A DNA stretch of 64,000 bases, from positions 88,398,932 through 88,462,931 of the forward strand of contig NC_062232.1 in assembly GCF_902686445.1 (NCBI RefSeq). The letters run 5' to 3'. The translations under genes and the position numbers were made by a program. This document shows, in pieces, positions 13,601 to 25,600 of this stretch; the stretch's first letter is position 1, and the number at the start of each line of letters is the position of its first letter. The notes beneath the pieces are model-generated. The model did no database searches, was not told where the DNA came from, and saw nothing but the letters and a program-made list of their open reading frames with translations. This DNA comes from Sciurus carolinensis. Taxonomy: Eukaryota; Chordata; Mammalia; Rodentia; Sciuridae.

Positions 13601-16600
13601 TTTATTGATATGGTAGCAACTATGTCTGCTTTTTGTTTTCTATGTGTCATGTCTTCTTTGTTTTTTGATCCTCCTTTATTGGTCCGCTTTTACAGTTTGT
13701 GGATGTTTTCCAGTATCATATTTACAAATCTAACAATAGTATATTATTATTATTTTAGACAGTGTTGTATTTTTTGGAGAAAACCCAAAGAAGAAAGCAG
13801 AGCAAGTACATATTTATAGATTTTGTTGTATTGGTCTTCTTTTTTTAGGTTCTAGGGATTGAACCCAGGGAATTTTCTACCACTGAGCTATATCTCCAAC
13901 CATTTCAGTTTCATTTCATTTTTATTTTGAGACATGGTTTTACTAAGTTGCTGAGGCTGGGCTGGAACTTACAATTCTCCTACCTCAGTTTCCCATGTTG
14001 CTCAGATTACAGGCGTGTGCCACCACACCTGGTGGTACCATTTTTTGTTCTCTTGATTTTTGACTGTGGATCTGAATCAATATCTGATATTATTCTTATT
14101 CCAGTATACCTTTGTTCCCATCCAGCTCTTTCATATAGGTATTGTCAAATATATCTGTATATATTATAAGCCCAATGATAAAATGATACATCAAATTATA
14201 TTCAAATATGTATTGTTTTATGTAGTTATTCTTTAAACTGGTTAAAAATAGAAAGAGGAAGAAATATGCCATTATAATTTCCTTTATAATTAGTTGCATA
14301 GTTACCTTTACCAGTATTCTTTGCTTTTTCATATGAATTCAGATTACAGTCTGGCATCACTGTGCTTTCACTTTGGAGAACTTCCTTTAGTATTTCTTAT
14401 AAGAAAAGTCTTCTAGCAACAAATTCCTTTCAGTTTTTGTTTACCTGGGAATACAGTTAATTCATCTTCATTTCCTAATGCAAATTCTACTGGAATAAAA
14501 ATTCTTGGTCAACAGTCTTTTTTATGAAGTACTTGAATACACCATCTTTCTTAGTCTGTTTTTTGTTGTTGTTATAACAGAATACCTGATATTGGATAAC
14601 TTATAAAAGGAAGGTTTATTTTTGTTCATAGTTCTGGAAGTTGCCAAGTGGTAGACACAACTGGCTTGCCTCTGGTGAGGATCTCAAGGCAGAAAGTGGA
14701 AGAACAAGCAGGCAAGGGCAAAGAGATTACATGGGTGAGAGAGAAAGCAAGAAAAAGTTGAGGAAACTGAACTTTTTAACTATCCTCTTTTTTTTTTGTG
14801 GGCTCTTCTAGGTGATGCCCTGGGGACCCAGTGGATCATGCTGGAAATAAATGGCAGGTCACAGGTCCAGCATAATCCAGACAGCCTGACTTGGACCGGA
14901 ATGAAGCACCAGGGCCACATATGTTTTATTTTATTTAATTATTTTTTATTGTAAACAAATGGGATACATGTTGTTTCTCTATTTGTACATGGAGTCAAGG
15001 CATACCATTTGTGTAATCATAAATTTACATAGGGCAATGTTGTTTGATTCATTGTTATTTTTTTTCCCTTCCCCCCCACCCCTCCCACCCCTCTTTTCCC
15101 TCTATACAGTCCTTCCTTCCCCCATTCTTACCACCCTCCTTATCCCTAACCCTAAACCTAATCCTAACCCTAACTCCAATCCCTCCCACCCCCCCATTAT
15201 GTGTCATCATCCACTTATCAGCGAGATCATTCGTCCTTTAGTTTTTTGAGATTGGCTTATCTCACTTAGCATGATATTCTCCAATTTCATCCATTTGCCT
15301 GCAAATGCCATAATTTTATCATTCTTTGTGGCTCAGTAATATTCCATTGTATATATATGCCACAGTTTCTTTATCCATTCATCAACTGAAGGGCATCTAG
15401 TTTGGTTCCACAATCTGGCTATGGTGAATGAAGCAGCAATGAACATTGATGTGGCTGTATCTCTGTAGTATGCTGATTGTAAGTCCTTTGGGTATAGGCC
15501 AAGGAGTGGGATAGCTGGGTCAAATGGTGGTTCCATTCTAAGCTTTCTGAGGAATCTCTATACTGCTTTCCAGAGTGGCTGCACTAATTTGCAACCCCAC
15601 CAGCAATGTATGAGTGTACCTTTTTCCCCACATCCTTGCCAACACCTATTGTTGCTTGTGTTCTTGATAATCGTCATTCTAATTGGGGTGAGATGGAATC
15701 TTAGGGTAGTTTTGATTGGCATTTCTCTTATTACTAGAGATATTGAACATTTTTTCATATATCTGTTGATTGCTTGTAGATCTTCTTCTGTGAAGTGTCT
15801 GTTCATTTCCTTAGCCCATTTGTTGATTGGATTATTTGTATTCTTCGTGTAGAGTTTTTGAGTTCTTTATAGATTCTGGAAATTAGCGCTCTATCTGAAG
15901 TATGAGTGGCACAGATATTCTCCCACTCTGTAGGCTCTCTCTTCACATTACTGATAGTTTCCTATCAGCTGAGAGAAAGCTTTTTAGTTTGAATCTATCC
16001 CAGTTATTGATTCTTGCTTTTATTTCTTGTGCTATGGGAGTCCTGTTAAGGAAGTCTGATCCTAAGCCAACAAGTTGAAGGTTTGGACCTACTTTTTCTT
16101 CTAAAAGATGCAGGGTCTCTGGTCTGATTCCGAGGTCCTTGATCCATTGTGAGTTGAGTTTTGTGCAAGGTGAGAGATAGGGGGTTAGTTTCATTCTGTT
16201 GCATATGTTTTTCCAATTTTCCCAGCACCATTTGTTGAAGAGGCTTTCTTTTCTCCATTGCATATTTTTGGACCCTTTGTCTAGTATGAGAAAATTGTAT
16301 TTATTTGGGTTTGTGTCCATGTCCTCTATTCTGTACCATTGATCTACCTCTCTATTTTGGTACCAATACCATGCCGTTTTTGTTACTATTGCTTTGTAAT
16401 AGAGTTGAAGTTCTGGTATTGCGATACCCCCTGCTTCGCTCTTTCTACTGAGGATTGCTTTAGCTATTCTGGGTTTTTTATTCTTCCAGATGAATTTCAT
16501 AATTGCTTGCTCTATTTCTGTAAGGTACATCATTGGGATTTTAATTGGAATTGCATTGAATCTGTATAGCACTTTAGGTAGTATGGCCATTTTGATAATA

Positions 16601-19600
16601 TTAATTCTGCCTATCCAAGAACATGGGAGATCTTTCCATCTTCTAAGGTTTTCTTGAATTTCTTTCTTTAGTGTTCTGTAGTTCTCATTGTAGAGGTCTT
16701 TCACCTCTTTTGTGAGATTGATTCCCAAGTATTTTATTTTTTTCGATGCTATTGTGAATGGGGTAGTTTTCCTAATTTCTCTTTCTGAAGATTCATCACT
16801 TATGTATAAAAATGCATTGGATTTATGAGCATTGATCTTGTAACCTGCTACTTCACTGAATTAACTATTCTCTTTGAAAGCAACTAAACCATTCTCCAAA
16901 AGAATGATATTAATCCCTTCATGAGTGCACTGCCTCCATGACCTCAATCATCTCTTAAAGGCTCCCAATCTCTCAAAACTGTTACAGTGGCAATTAAATA
17001 CCAACATGAGGGGGTTTTCAAGATGGCGGACTAGAGGGCGGCTGCATTTCATGTTGCTCTAGGACGCAGGATTCAAAAGAGGAGATAGTGAGTGACTTGG
17101 GACCAACTCAAAGCCGCCAGGTGAGTCTCTCCTGTTGGGGAGGCATCCCGGATGGGGCGGTAGTCCCGGAACTTTGTGAAGTAGAGCTGCCAGGCGAGAC
17201 ACCCCTCCCCCCACTGGAGTGGTAAACACGGACAACTGGGAACTTTGCAGAGGAAGCTGCTCAGCACAGCGCTTTGTTTCAGAGTAACCTGCCGGGCTTC
17301 GGTGGCTGCCCAGAGAAGGGCCTGCATAGGCAGGCGATTAGGTGCAGAACAGGGTCCCAGGTCCTAGGTGGCTTTTCGGTGGAAGAGCTGCAGAGACAAG
17401 CTGAGGGGTGGAACGAAGGTTCCAGGACAGCAGGCAGATTCTCTGAGGAGAGGCAGCCTAAGGAGACTCATCTGCGAAGGGTGAGGCTCCCAGGCCCAGG
17501 AGGTAGGTCCGGGCCCATGGGAACATTGCCTGGGAAGGCTGCCCTGCCCAGGCAGCAAGATACCCTTCTCCCCGCTGGAGCAACGAACATGGACAGCGGG
17601 GAACTTTGCAGAGGAGGCCGCACAGCACAACGCTTGGTTTCGGAGCAACCCGCCGGGGCTCCGGCGGCTGCCAGAGGAAGAGCTGGGCGGCGAGCTGTTT
17701 GGACTCAGAGCAACCTCCTGAACAACTGGGGGTGGCCGTGCTGAGGAGGTGGAGGTGCGCAGTGAGTTGCTTGGTCTCCAAGCGCCCACACAGAACACCA
17801 GGTGGCTGCCTGGAGGAAGAGGCGAGCGGCGGGTCACTGGGGCTCGGAGCATCTGTACGAGGCTCCAGGTGGCTGCTCAGAGGAGGGGTCACATAGCCAG
17901 GCGATTAGGTGCAAGGCACGGTCCGGGTACCTAGGCACCTTTTGGTGAAAGAACTACACAGAGACAAGCTGAGGGGCGGAGCGAAGGTTCCAGGACTGCG
18001 GGCAGCTTCTCTGAGGAGGGGCAACCTAAGTAGACTCATCTGTGAAGGGTGAGGCGTCTGGGCCCCTGGGAACGTTGCCTGGGAAAGCTGTCCTGCCCAG
18101 GCGGTAGTTGTGGACTGAGGGGAATCTCTAGGAGGGGAATTGACCAGCGAGACCAACCCACCGGGTGACTCTTCACCGCCGGGTGAGGTTTTCCCACAAG
18201 GACGGTAAAACCAGAGACACAGGCCCAAACAGGCCTTGCCTCAGCCTGCAGCCTAGTTCCCCTTTGGATGACCATTGGTCAACAAGTGGAGGCACCTCTG
18301 CCCACTAGCAGGGAATACACCCCACCTGAAGACCACCACCCCTAGAGAGGCAGCTTCCTTGGGGAGCAACGCATTATCAACTTCCTCTAAGACTGCAGGG
18401 TTCTGAAGGATAAGAGGGGATATACTAGCAATCTTCAGGGACATTATAAGTCAATAGAGGAAATCTGCAACATCTCAGCAGTCTACTGATACCTGAACGA
18501 CATGAGAAAACAAGGGAAGAAAATGCCCCAAACAAATCTAGATGTTACATCAATAAAATCCAATGACAGCATGGCAGAAGAAATGTCAGAAAGGGAGTTC
18601 AGAATGTACATAATTAAAATGATTAGGGAAGCAAACGATGAGATGAAAGAGCAAATGCAGGCATTGAACGATCGCACTAATCGACAGTTAAAAGAGCAAA
18701 TACAGGAAGCAAAAGACCATTTCAATAAAGAGTTAGAGATATTGAAAAAAAACCAAACAGAAATCCTTGAAATGAAGGAAACAATAAACCAAATTAAGAA
18801 CTCCATAGAAAGCACAACCAATAGGATAGAACACCTGGAAGACAGAACCTCAGATATTGAAGACAAAATATTTAACCTTGAAAACAAAGTTGAACAAACA
18901 GAGAAGATGGTAAGAAATCATGAACAGAATCTCCAAGAACTATGGGATATCATGAAAAGGCCAATTTGAGAATTATTGGGATTGAGGAAGGCTTAGAGAA
19001 ACAAACCAAAGGAATGAACAATATATTCAATGAAATAATTTCAGAAAACTTCCCAAATCTGAAGAATGAAATGGAAAATCAAGTTCAAGAGGCTTATAGG
19101 ACTCCAAATACACAAAATTACAACAGACCCACACCAAGGCACATTATAATGAAAATATCGAACATACAAAATAAAGACAGAATTTTAAAGGATGTGAGAG
19201 AAAAGAACCAAATTACATTCAGGGGGAAACCAATACGGATATCAGCAGATTTTTCAATCCAGACCCTAAAAGCTAGAAGGACCTGGAACAACATTTTTCA
19301 AGCTCTGAAAGAAAATGGATGCCAACCAAGAATCTTATACCCAGCAAAACTTACCTTCAAATTTGATGATGAAAGAAAATCATTCCACGATAAACAAAAG
19401 CTAAAAGAATTTACAAAAAGAAAGCCAGCATTACAGAACATTCTCAGCAAAATATTCCATGAGCAAGAGATAAAACACAAAGAAGCAAATCAGCAAAGGG
19501 AGGAATTATCCTAAAGGAACTGTCAAATAAAGGAGGAACCAAGTTGTTTCAGAAAAATAAATAAATAAATAAAATTTTAAAAATGAACCAAAAGACCGGG

Positions 19601-22600
19601 AATACAAATCATATCTCAATAATAACCCTGAATATTAATGGCCTGAATTCATCAATCAAAAGACATAGACTGGCAGATTGGATTAAAAAGAAAGTTCCAA
19701 CAATATGTTGCCTGCAAGAGACTCACCTCATAGAAAGAGATAACCATAGACTAAAGGTGAAAGGATGGGAAAAAACATACCATGCACATGGACTCAGCAA
19801 AAAAGCTGGGGTATCCATCCTCATTTCAGATAATGTGGACTTCAAGCCAAAGTTAGTCAGAAGGGATAAAGAAGGACATTTCATACTGCTTAAGGGAATT
19901 ATAAATCAGTAAGACATAACAATCATAAACATCTATGCCCCAAACAGTGGCTCATCCATGTATGTCAAACAAATCCTTCTCAATTTCAGAAACCAAATAG
20001 ACCATAATACAATAATACTCGGTGATTTTAACACGCCTCTCTCACCACTGGACAGATCTTCCAAACAAAAATTGAACAAAGAAACCATAGAACGCAATAA
20101 TACAATCAATAATTTAGACTTAACAGACATTTATAGAATATACCATCCAACGAAGAGTGAATACACTTTCTTCTCAGCAGTACATGGCTCCTTCTCTAAA
20201 ATAGACCATATATTATGCCACAAAGCTAATGTTAGCAAATACAAGAAGATAGAGACACTTCCTTGTATTCTATCAGATCATAATGGATTGAAGTTAGAAA
20301 TAAATGACAGAATAAAAAACAGAAACTTCTCCAATACCTAAAGATTAAATAATACGCTATTATATGATGAATGGATAACAGAAGACATCAGGAGGGAAAT
20401 AAAAAAAATTCTTAGAAGTAAACGAGAACAAAGACACATCATATCAAAATCTCTGGGACACTATGAAAGCAGTACTTACAGGAAGATTTATTTCATGGGG
20501 CACATTCAACAAAAGAAGTAGAAATCAACAAACAAACAACTTAACACTACAGCTCAAAGCCCTAGAAGAAGAAGAGCAGACCAATACCAAAAGTAGTAGA
20601 AGACAGGAAATAGTTAAAATCAGAGCCGAAATCAACGAAATTGAAACAAAAGAAACAATTGGAAAAATTAAAAAAATAAATAGTTGGTTCTTTGAAAAAA
20701 TAAACAAAATTGATAAACCCTTAGCCACACTAACAAAAAGCGGGAGAAAACTCCAATTACTAAAATTCAGAATGAACAAGGAAGCATCACAACAGACACG
20801 AGTGAAATACAAAACATAATTAGAAGCTATTTTGAAAATCTATACTCCAACAAAACAGAAAACCTTGAAGACATCAAAATAAAAAAAATTGATAAACCTT
20901 TAGCCACATTAACAAAGAGAAGACGAGAGAAAACCCAAATCACCAAAATTCGGAATGAACAAGGAAATATCACAAAAGACACGATTGAAATACAAAACAT
21001 AATTAGAAGCTATTTTGAAAATCTATACTCCAACAAAATAGAAAATTTCGAAGATATCAACAAGTTTCTAGAGACATATGAATTGCCTAAACTAAACAAG
21101 GAGGACATACACAATTTAAATAGACCAATTTCAAGTATTGAAATAGAAGAAGTCATCAAAAGCCTACCAACAAAGAAAAGTCCAGGACCAGATGGGTTTT
21201 CAGCCGAGTTCTACAAAACCTTTAAAGAAGAGCTCATTCCAATACTCCTCAAAGTATTCCATGAAATTGAAGAGGAGGGAACTCTCCCAAACTCATTCTA
21301 TGAAGCCAATATCACCCTGATACCTAAACTAGACAGAGACACATCGAGGAAAGAAAATTTTAGACCAATATCCTTAATGAACATCGACGCAAAAATTCTC
21401 AACAAAATTTTAGCAAATCGCATACAAAAACATATTAAAAAGATAGTGCACCATGATCAAGTGGGTTTCATCCCAGGGATGCAAGGTTGGTTCAACATCA
21501 GGAAATCAATAAATGTAATTCACCATATCAATAGACTTAAAGTCAAGAATCACATGATTATTTCAATAGATGCAGAAAAAGCATTTGATAAAATACAGCA
21601 CCCCTTCATGCTCAAAACACTAGAAAAAATAGGGATAGTGGGAACATTCCTTAACGTTGTAAAGGCTATCTATGGTAAGCCCATGGCTAATATCATTCTA
21701 AATGGTGAAAAACTTAAAGCATTCCCCCTAAAAACTGGAACAAGGCAGGGATGCCGTCTTTCACCACTTCTTTTCAATATCGTCCTTGAAACTCTGGCCA
21801 GAGCAATTAGACAGACCAAAGAAATTAAAGGGATACGAATAGGAAAAGAAGAACTCAAACTATCCCTATTTGCTGATGATATGATGGTATACTTAGAGGA
21901 ACCAGGAAATTCTACTACAGAGATACAGCCACATCAATGTTCATAGCTGCTCAATTCACAATAGCCAGATTGTGGAACCAACCTAGATGTCCTTCAATTG
22001 ATTAATGGATAAAGAAACTGTGGCATATATATACAATGGAATATTACTCAGCCATAAAGAATGATAAAATTATGGCATTTGCAGGCAAATGGACGAAATT
22101 GGAGAATATCATGCTAAGTGAGATAAGTCAATCTCAAAAACCAAAGGAAGAATGATCTCGCTGATAAGTGGATGATGACACATAATGGGGCGTGGGAGGG
22201 GTTAGTTTTAGGGTTAGAGTTAGGGTTAGGGAGGGGGGCAAGAATGGGGGAAGGAAGGACTGTATAGAGGGAAAAGAGGGATGGGAGGGAAGGGAAAAAA
22301 TAACAGAATGAATCAACCAACATTACCCTATGTAAATTTATGATTACACAAATGGTATGCCTTTACTCCATGTAGAAACAGAGAAACAACATGTATCCCA
22401 TTTGTTTACAATAAGAAAAATAGCAACATGAGTTTAGATTGGAATGAACCATATCCAAACTATAGCAGCAACTCATGGCTTTCTCTCCATTGCTTCTGAT
22501 GAGAAGTCAGCTCTTAATGAGGTTCTCTTGTATACGATGAATCAGTTCATCTTTCTACTTAAGAGATTCTGTTTTTGCCTTGGACTTTCAATATTTTCAC

Positions 22601-25600
22601 TATGATGTGTCTACCTGTTAATCTCTTTGCATTTATCCTATTTCAAATTCATTGACCTTATATGTGTAGATTAATGCTATTCATAAAATTTGGGGAGTTT
22701 TCAGTTACTTTTGGAGTATTTTCCTATCTCTTTCCTTCTCTCTTCTCTTTGTACTGTTATGTACCTTTGATGCACATTTTTGTGAGGCTCTCTTCATTTT
22801 TTTTCTCTGTGTTCTTTAGGTTGCATAGTTTATATAATTGATCTCTTTAAATGTACTGATTCTATCTTCTTCCTACTCTAATGTACTTTGGAGAATTCTT
22901 CATTTCAGTTACTGTAATTTCCATGTCCAGAATTTCTGTTTGGTTCTTTAAAAATAATTTCTGTCCCTTTACTGATATTACATATTTGATGAGACACTGC
23001 CATTATACCTTAATTTTTTGGACATAGTCTCCCTTAGTTCTTTGAACGTATTTTTAATGGCTGCTTTGAAGTGTTTATCTGCTAAATTCAATACCTGAGT
23101 CTCTCTCTCTTTTTTTTTTTTTTTTTGCGGTGCTGGAGATTGAACCCAGGGCCTTGTGCTTACGAGGCAAGCACGCTACCAACTAAGCTATATCCCCAGC
23201 CCACCATCCGAGTCTCTTCAAGAGTAGTTTTTATTGCCTGCTTTTATTCCTATGTTCAGGTCACACTTTCCTGTTTCTTCACATGTTTCATAAGTTTTGT
23301 TGATAACTGAATATTTTAGATAATATGTCACAGCAACTGTGGACTCTGATTTCCCTCTCCCACAGGGATTGCCATTGTTGCTGTTTGCTTGGTTTTTAAT
23401 TGGGTGACTTGGTAGAACTGACTCCAAGAATTCTATTTTCCCTTCAGTATAAAACCTCTGATATCATTGCTCATATACTTTTCTTGATTTTATTCTTTTA
23501 CCTGGAAACTTAGGGTTCATTCCTGGTTCTGCAGAGGCTACTTGTTGATCAAATGCTGTACTTTTGTCCCCTTAGCCTATTAGGTTTTTACCCTTTTCTA
23601 TTGAATATGTGTGTGGCCTGGAAGTTGCTATCAAAGTTCAATGAGTTTATGTTTCTGCACCACATTCACTCAGATACTAGTTGTTTAGATTTCCCTTGTT
23701 CAATCACTCCTGAGAGGATACAGCCTTGAGCATATATTTTCTTTCAGATTACCAGGGATGTGTGTGATTTTATTTTATTTAAAAAAAATTTTTTTAGATG
23801 TCGATAGATCTTTACTTTATTCATTTATTTATATATGTGGTGCTGAGAATTGAACCCAGTACCTCACACATGCTAGGCAAGTACTCTACCACTGAGCCAC
23901 AACCCCAGCCCTGTGATTTTATTTTTAAGCATGGCTTCCTAGAAGTTGCCTCTGGGTCATAGTATTATTTTAATCATTGGTTGGTCCCAGGTAGTACTTA
24001 AGCCCCTATACCAGTGAGGTTGTTTGATCTGTACACAGCTTGGGGACTGGTTTCATGTCTACCTTATGTCCTGTTCTGATTGCTATCTTAGTGGGTGCCA
24101 ACTTGTGCTTATGCACAGCTTTCCTGACATACAGGTTTTGACTATGATACCAGGAGACCTCTTCTTGACTATCTTTCCCTGATTCTCTATTACCAAACTT
24201 CTGATTATTTGACCACATTTTGGTTTCAATTTGTATCATGGACTTATGAGTGCCCTCTTAATTGTTCTGAACCATGTTTTTTTTAAGTTTTTGACAATGC
24301 CCTTAAGCACTGTCATAAAATCACAAAGCCAATTTCTTCAGGTAGAGTTGTGGAGTTCATCCTGAAGGCCTGCCTCTCTCTAAGCAGAACCCCTGCAACC
24401 CTATGTAAGAGCTGGAGGCAGGCAGTGCCTTTTCAAGAGTGAAATTCCTTCTTTATGAATGGGGTGGGATGGTTTTTTGCTAACTCTTAACAGTATGAAC
24501 CTCTAATGATAAAGCTGGTGCTTGAGCAGTAGGGGCCTAATATTGTCATCCTGTTGTTCTTGTGTGACTGTCTCCACCCTACAAGTGGAGGCTGAGTGAG
24601 GAAAGTGAAAACTGAGTGGGAAAAGAAAGGCTAGTCCTTCTGAGATTTTATAATACAGAACTGAGGAAGATGAAAAAAGTGAGAGGCCTGCCCCTCCTAG
24701 TTTAAACCATAGCTTTAGACAAGGAGCTAAGGGAAGAAGAAATCCCTATCTTTTATATCACACCCACCTGGATTAAAGCTCCCTTAAGTAGTTTCCATAA
24801 AGCTGGGCTTGAAGGGGTTGGGGATGGGAGCAGGTCATGGTTCAAATGCCATTGACTCTTGCTGTTCTTCCTGAGATTTAGTAGATTTTCTTGAATTAAT
24901 ATTTCTCTATCTGCTATATACACCTGGAACAATTTCCAGGAACTCTGAATTTTTGAAATAATTTTTACAAGTTAAAAAACTATTTGTTGGTAAAAGAATC
25001 CATTGTGCTCCCCACTTCTCCATTCTAGAAGTTGTTCTCTCGGATTATATTTTATATGGCCTTTGAATCTTATTTATTTGGAAAATTATTCTATTTTTTT
25101 ACTCCTTGTTATTTTTTCAAATATTTCTTTATAAACATATTAGGATGCCTTTCCTCCTCTCTCTCTCTCTCCACCATTAATTGCAGTGTAATTGAGATAC
25201 TTTTTGGTTTTCCTTTAAAAGAACTAAATTTTGGTTATCCTTTAAAAACATGAACTAAACTAGCTTTTGAAATAATTTACCCAAAATGACATAAGTTACA
25301 GCCATTAATTCTTATCTTTGTAAATAAACATAAGGACAAAAACTATTTTAGACATTAGTTTGTACCACTTATAAGGAAACTAGCATGTATGAGGAATATT
25401 TACACATAAAACTTACTACTGTAAGCTCTTTCATCTTGGATCCCATTATTATCATAGAACAATTCCTTTCATACAGATAGCACTCAACTATATGTAGAAA
25501 GAATGATAGGAAGGAGTTGCTTCCTTTAACAGAAATAAACTGTCATCCCCTAAAAGGTTATGCTGGCTTGCATACTAGCTGAACCTATTCCTTATTGCAG

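Larger units (their letters stand above)
14791..16860 (-). mobile_element. 5'-truncated L1 (ORF2 C-terminus, 3'UTR, candidate 3' transduction)
   Basis: Read on the minus strand, the element starts within ORF2 after the RT core and runs through the C-terminal domain: open blocks 15943-16728 (261 aa), 15558-15806 with [18 protein letters not shown] (cysteine-rich region), and 15333-15536 ([14 protein letters not shown]). It then has a G-rich 3'UTR with TTAGGG-like repeats and an A-rich tail at 14923-14960. Beyond that tail lie about 120 nt unrelated to L1 and a second poly(A) run before the TSD. It is 5'-truncated and frame-broken, hence inactive. Confidence 0.9.
17011..22417 (+). mobile_element. 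L1 with intact 5' end, internally rearranged
   Basis: Flanked by 15-bp target-site duplications with one mismatch (16996-17010 and 22418-22432). It contains a GC-rich 5'UTR (17011-18501), ORF1 (18502-19514, frameshifted), ORF2 (19583-21946, broken) and a 3' end (21912-22417). At 5.4 kb it is shorter than a full-length L1 because about 1.5 kb of ORF2 is missing after the RT FADD motif. It lies antisense to MORC4 within intron 14. Not retrotransposition-competent. Confidence 0.93.
22471..24950. repeat. Ancient L1M element, right part
   Basis: 'tctgatgagaagtcagctct', 'actatgatgtgtctacctgt', 'ttcattgaccttatatgtgt', 'tttttaatggctgctttgaa' and 'cctgtttcttcacatgtttc' follow old L1 order. The right end is fuzzy. 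SINEs inserted at 23110 and 23777. Confidence 0.7.

Noticed and set aside
15128..15182. Chromosomal telomere or fusion site
   Set aside because: The TTAGGG-like units are short, degenerate and lie within an L1 3'UTR shared with a second copy.
15589..15852. Hydrophobic plus-strand frame resembling a small membrane protein
   Set aside because: It is the antisense of the L1 ORF2 C-terminal region.
17274..17892. Open frames of up to 162 codons on both strands in the L1 5'UTR, including an antisense one recalling primate ORF0
   Set aside because: GC-rich sequence gives long chance frames; no recognisable domain or ORF0-like motif; different frames overlap the same bases.
14791..22417. A single L1 with a 5' inversion (twin priming)
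   Set aside because: Both parts contain the L1 3' end and each has its own TSD pair, so they are two separate insertions.
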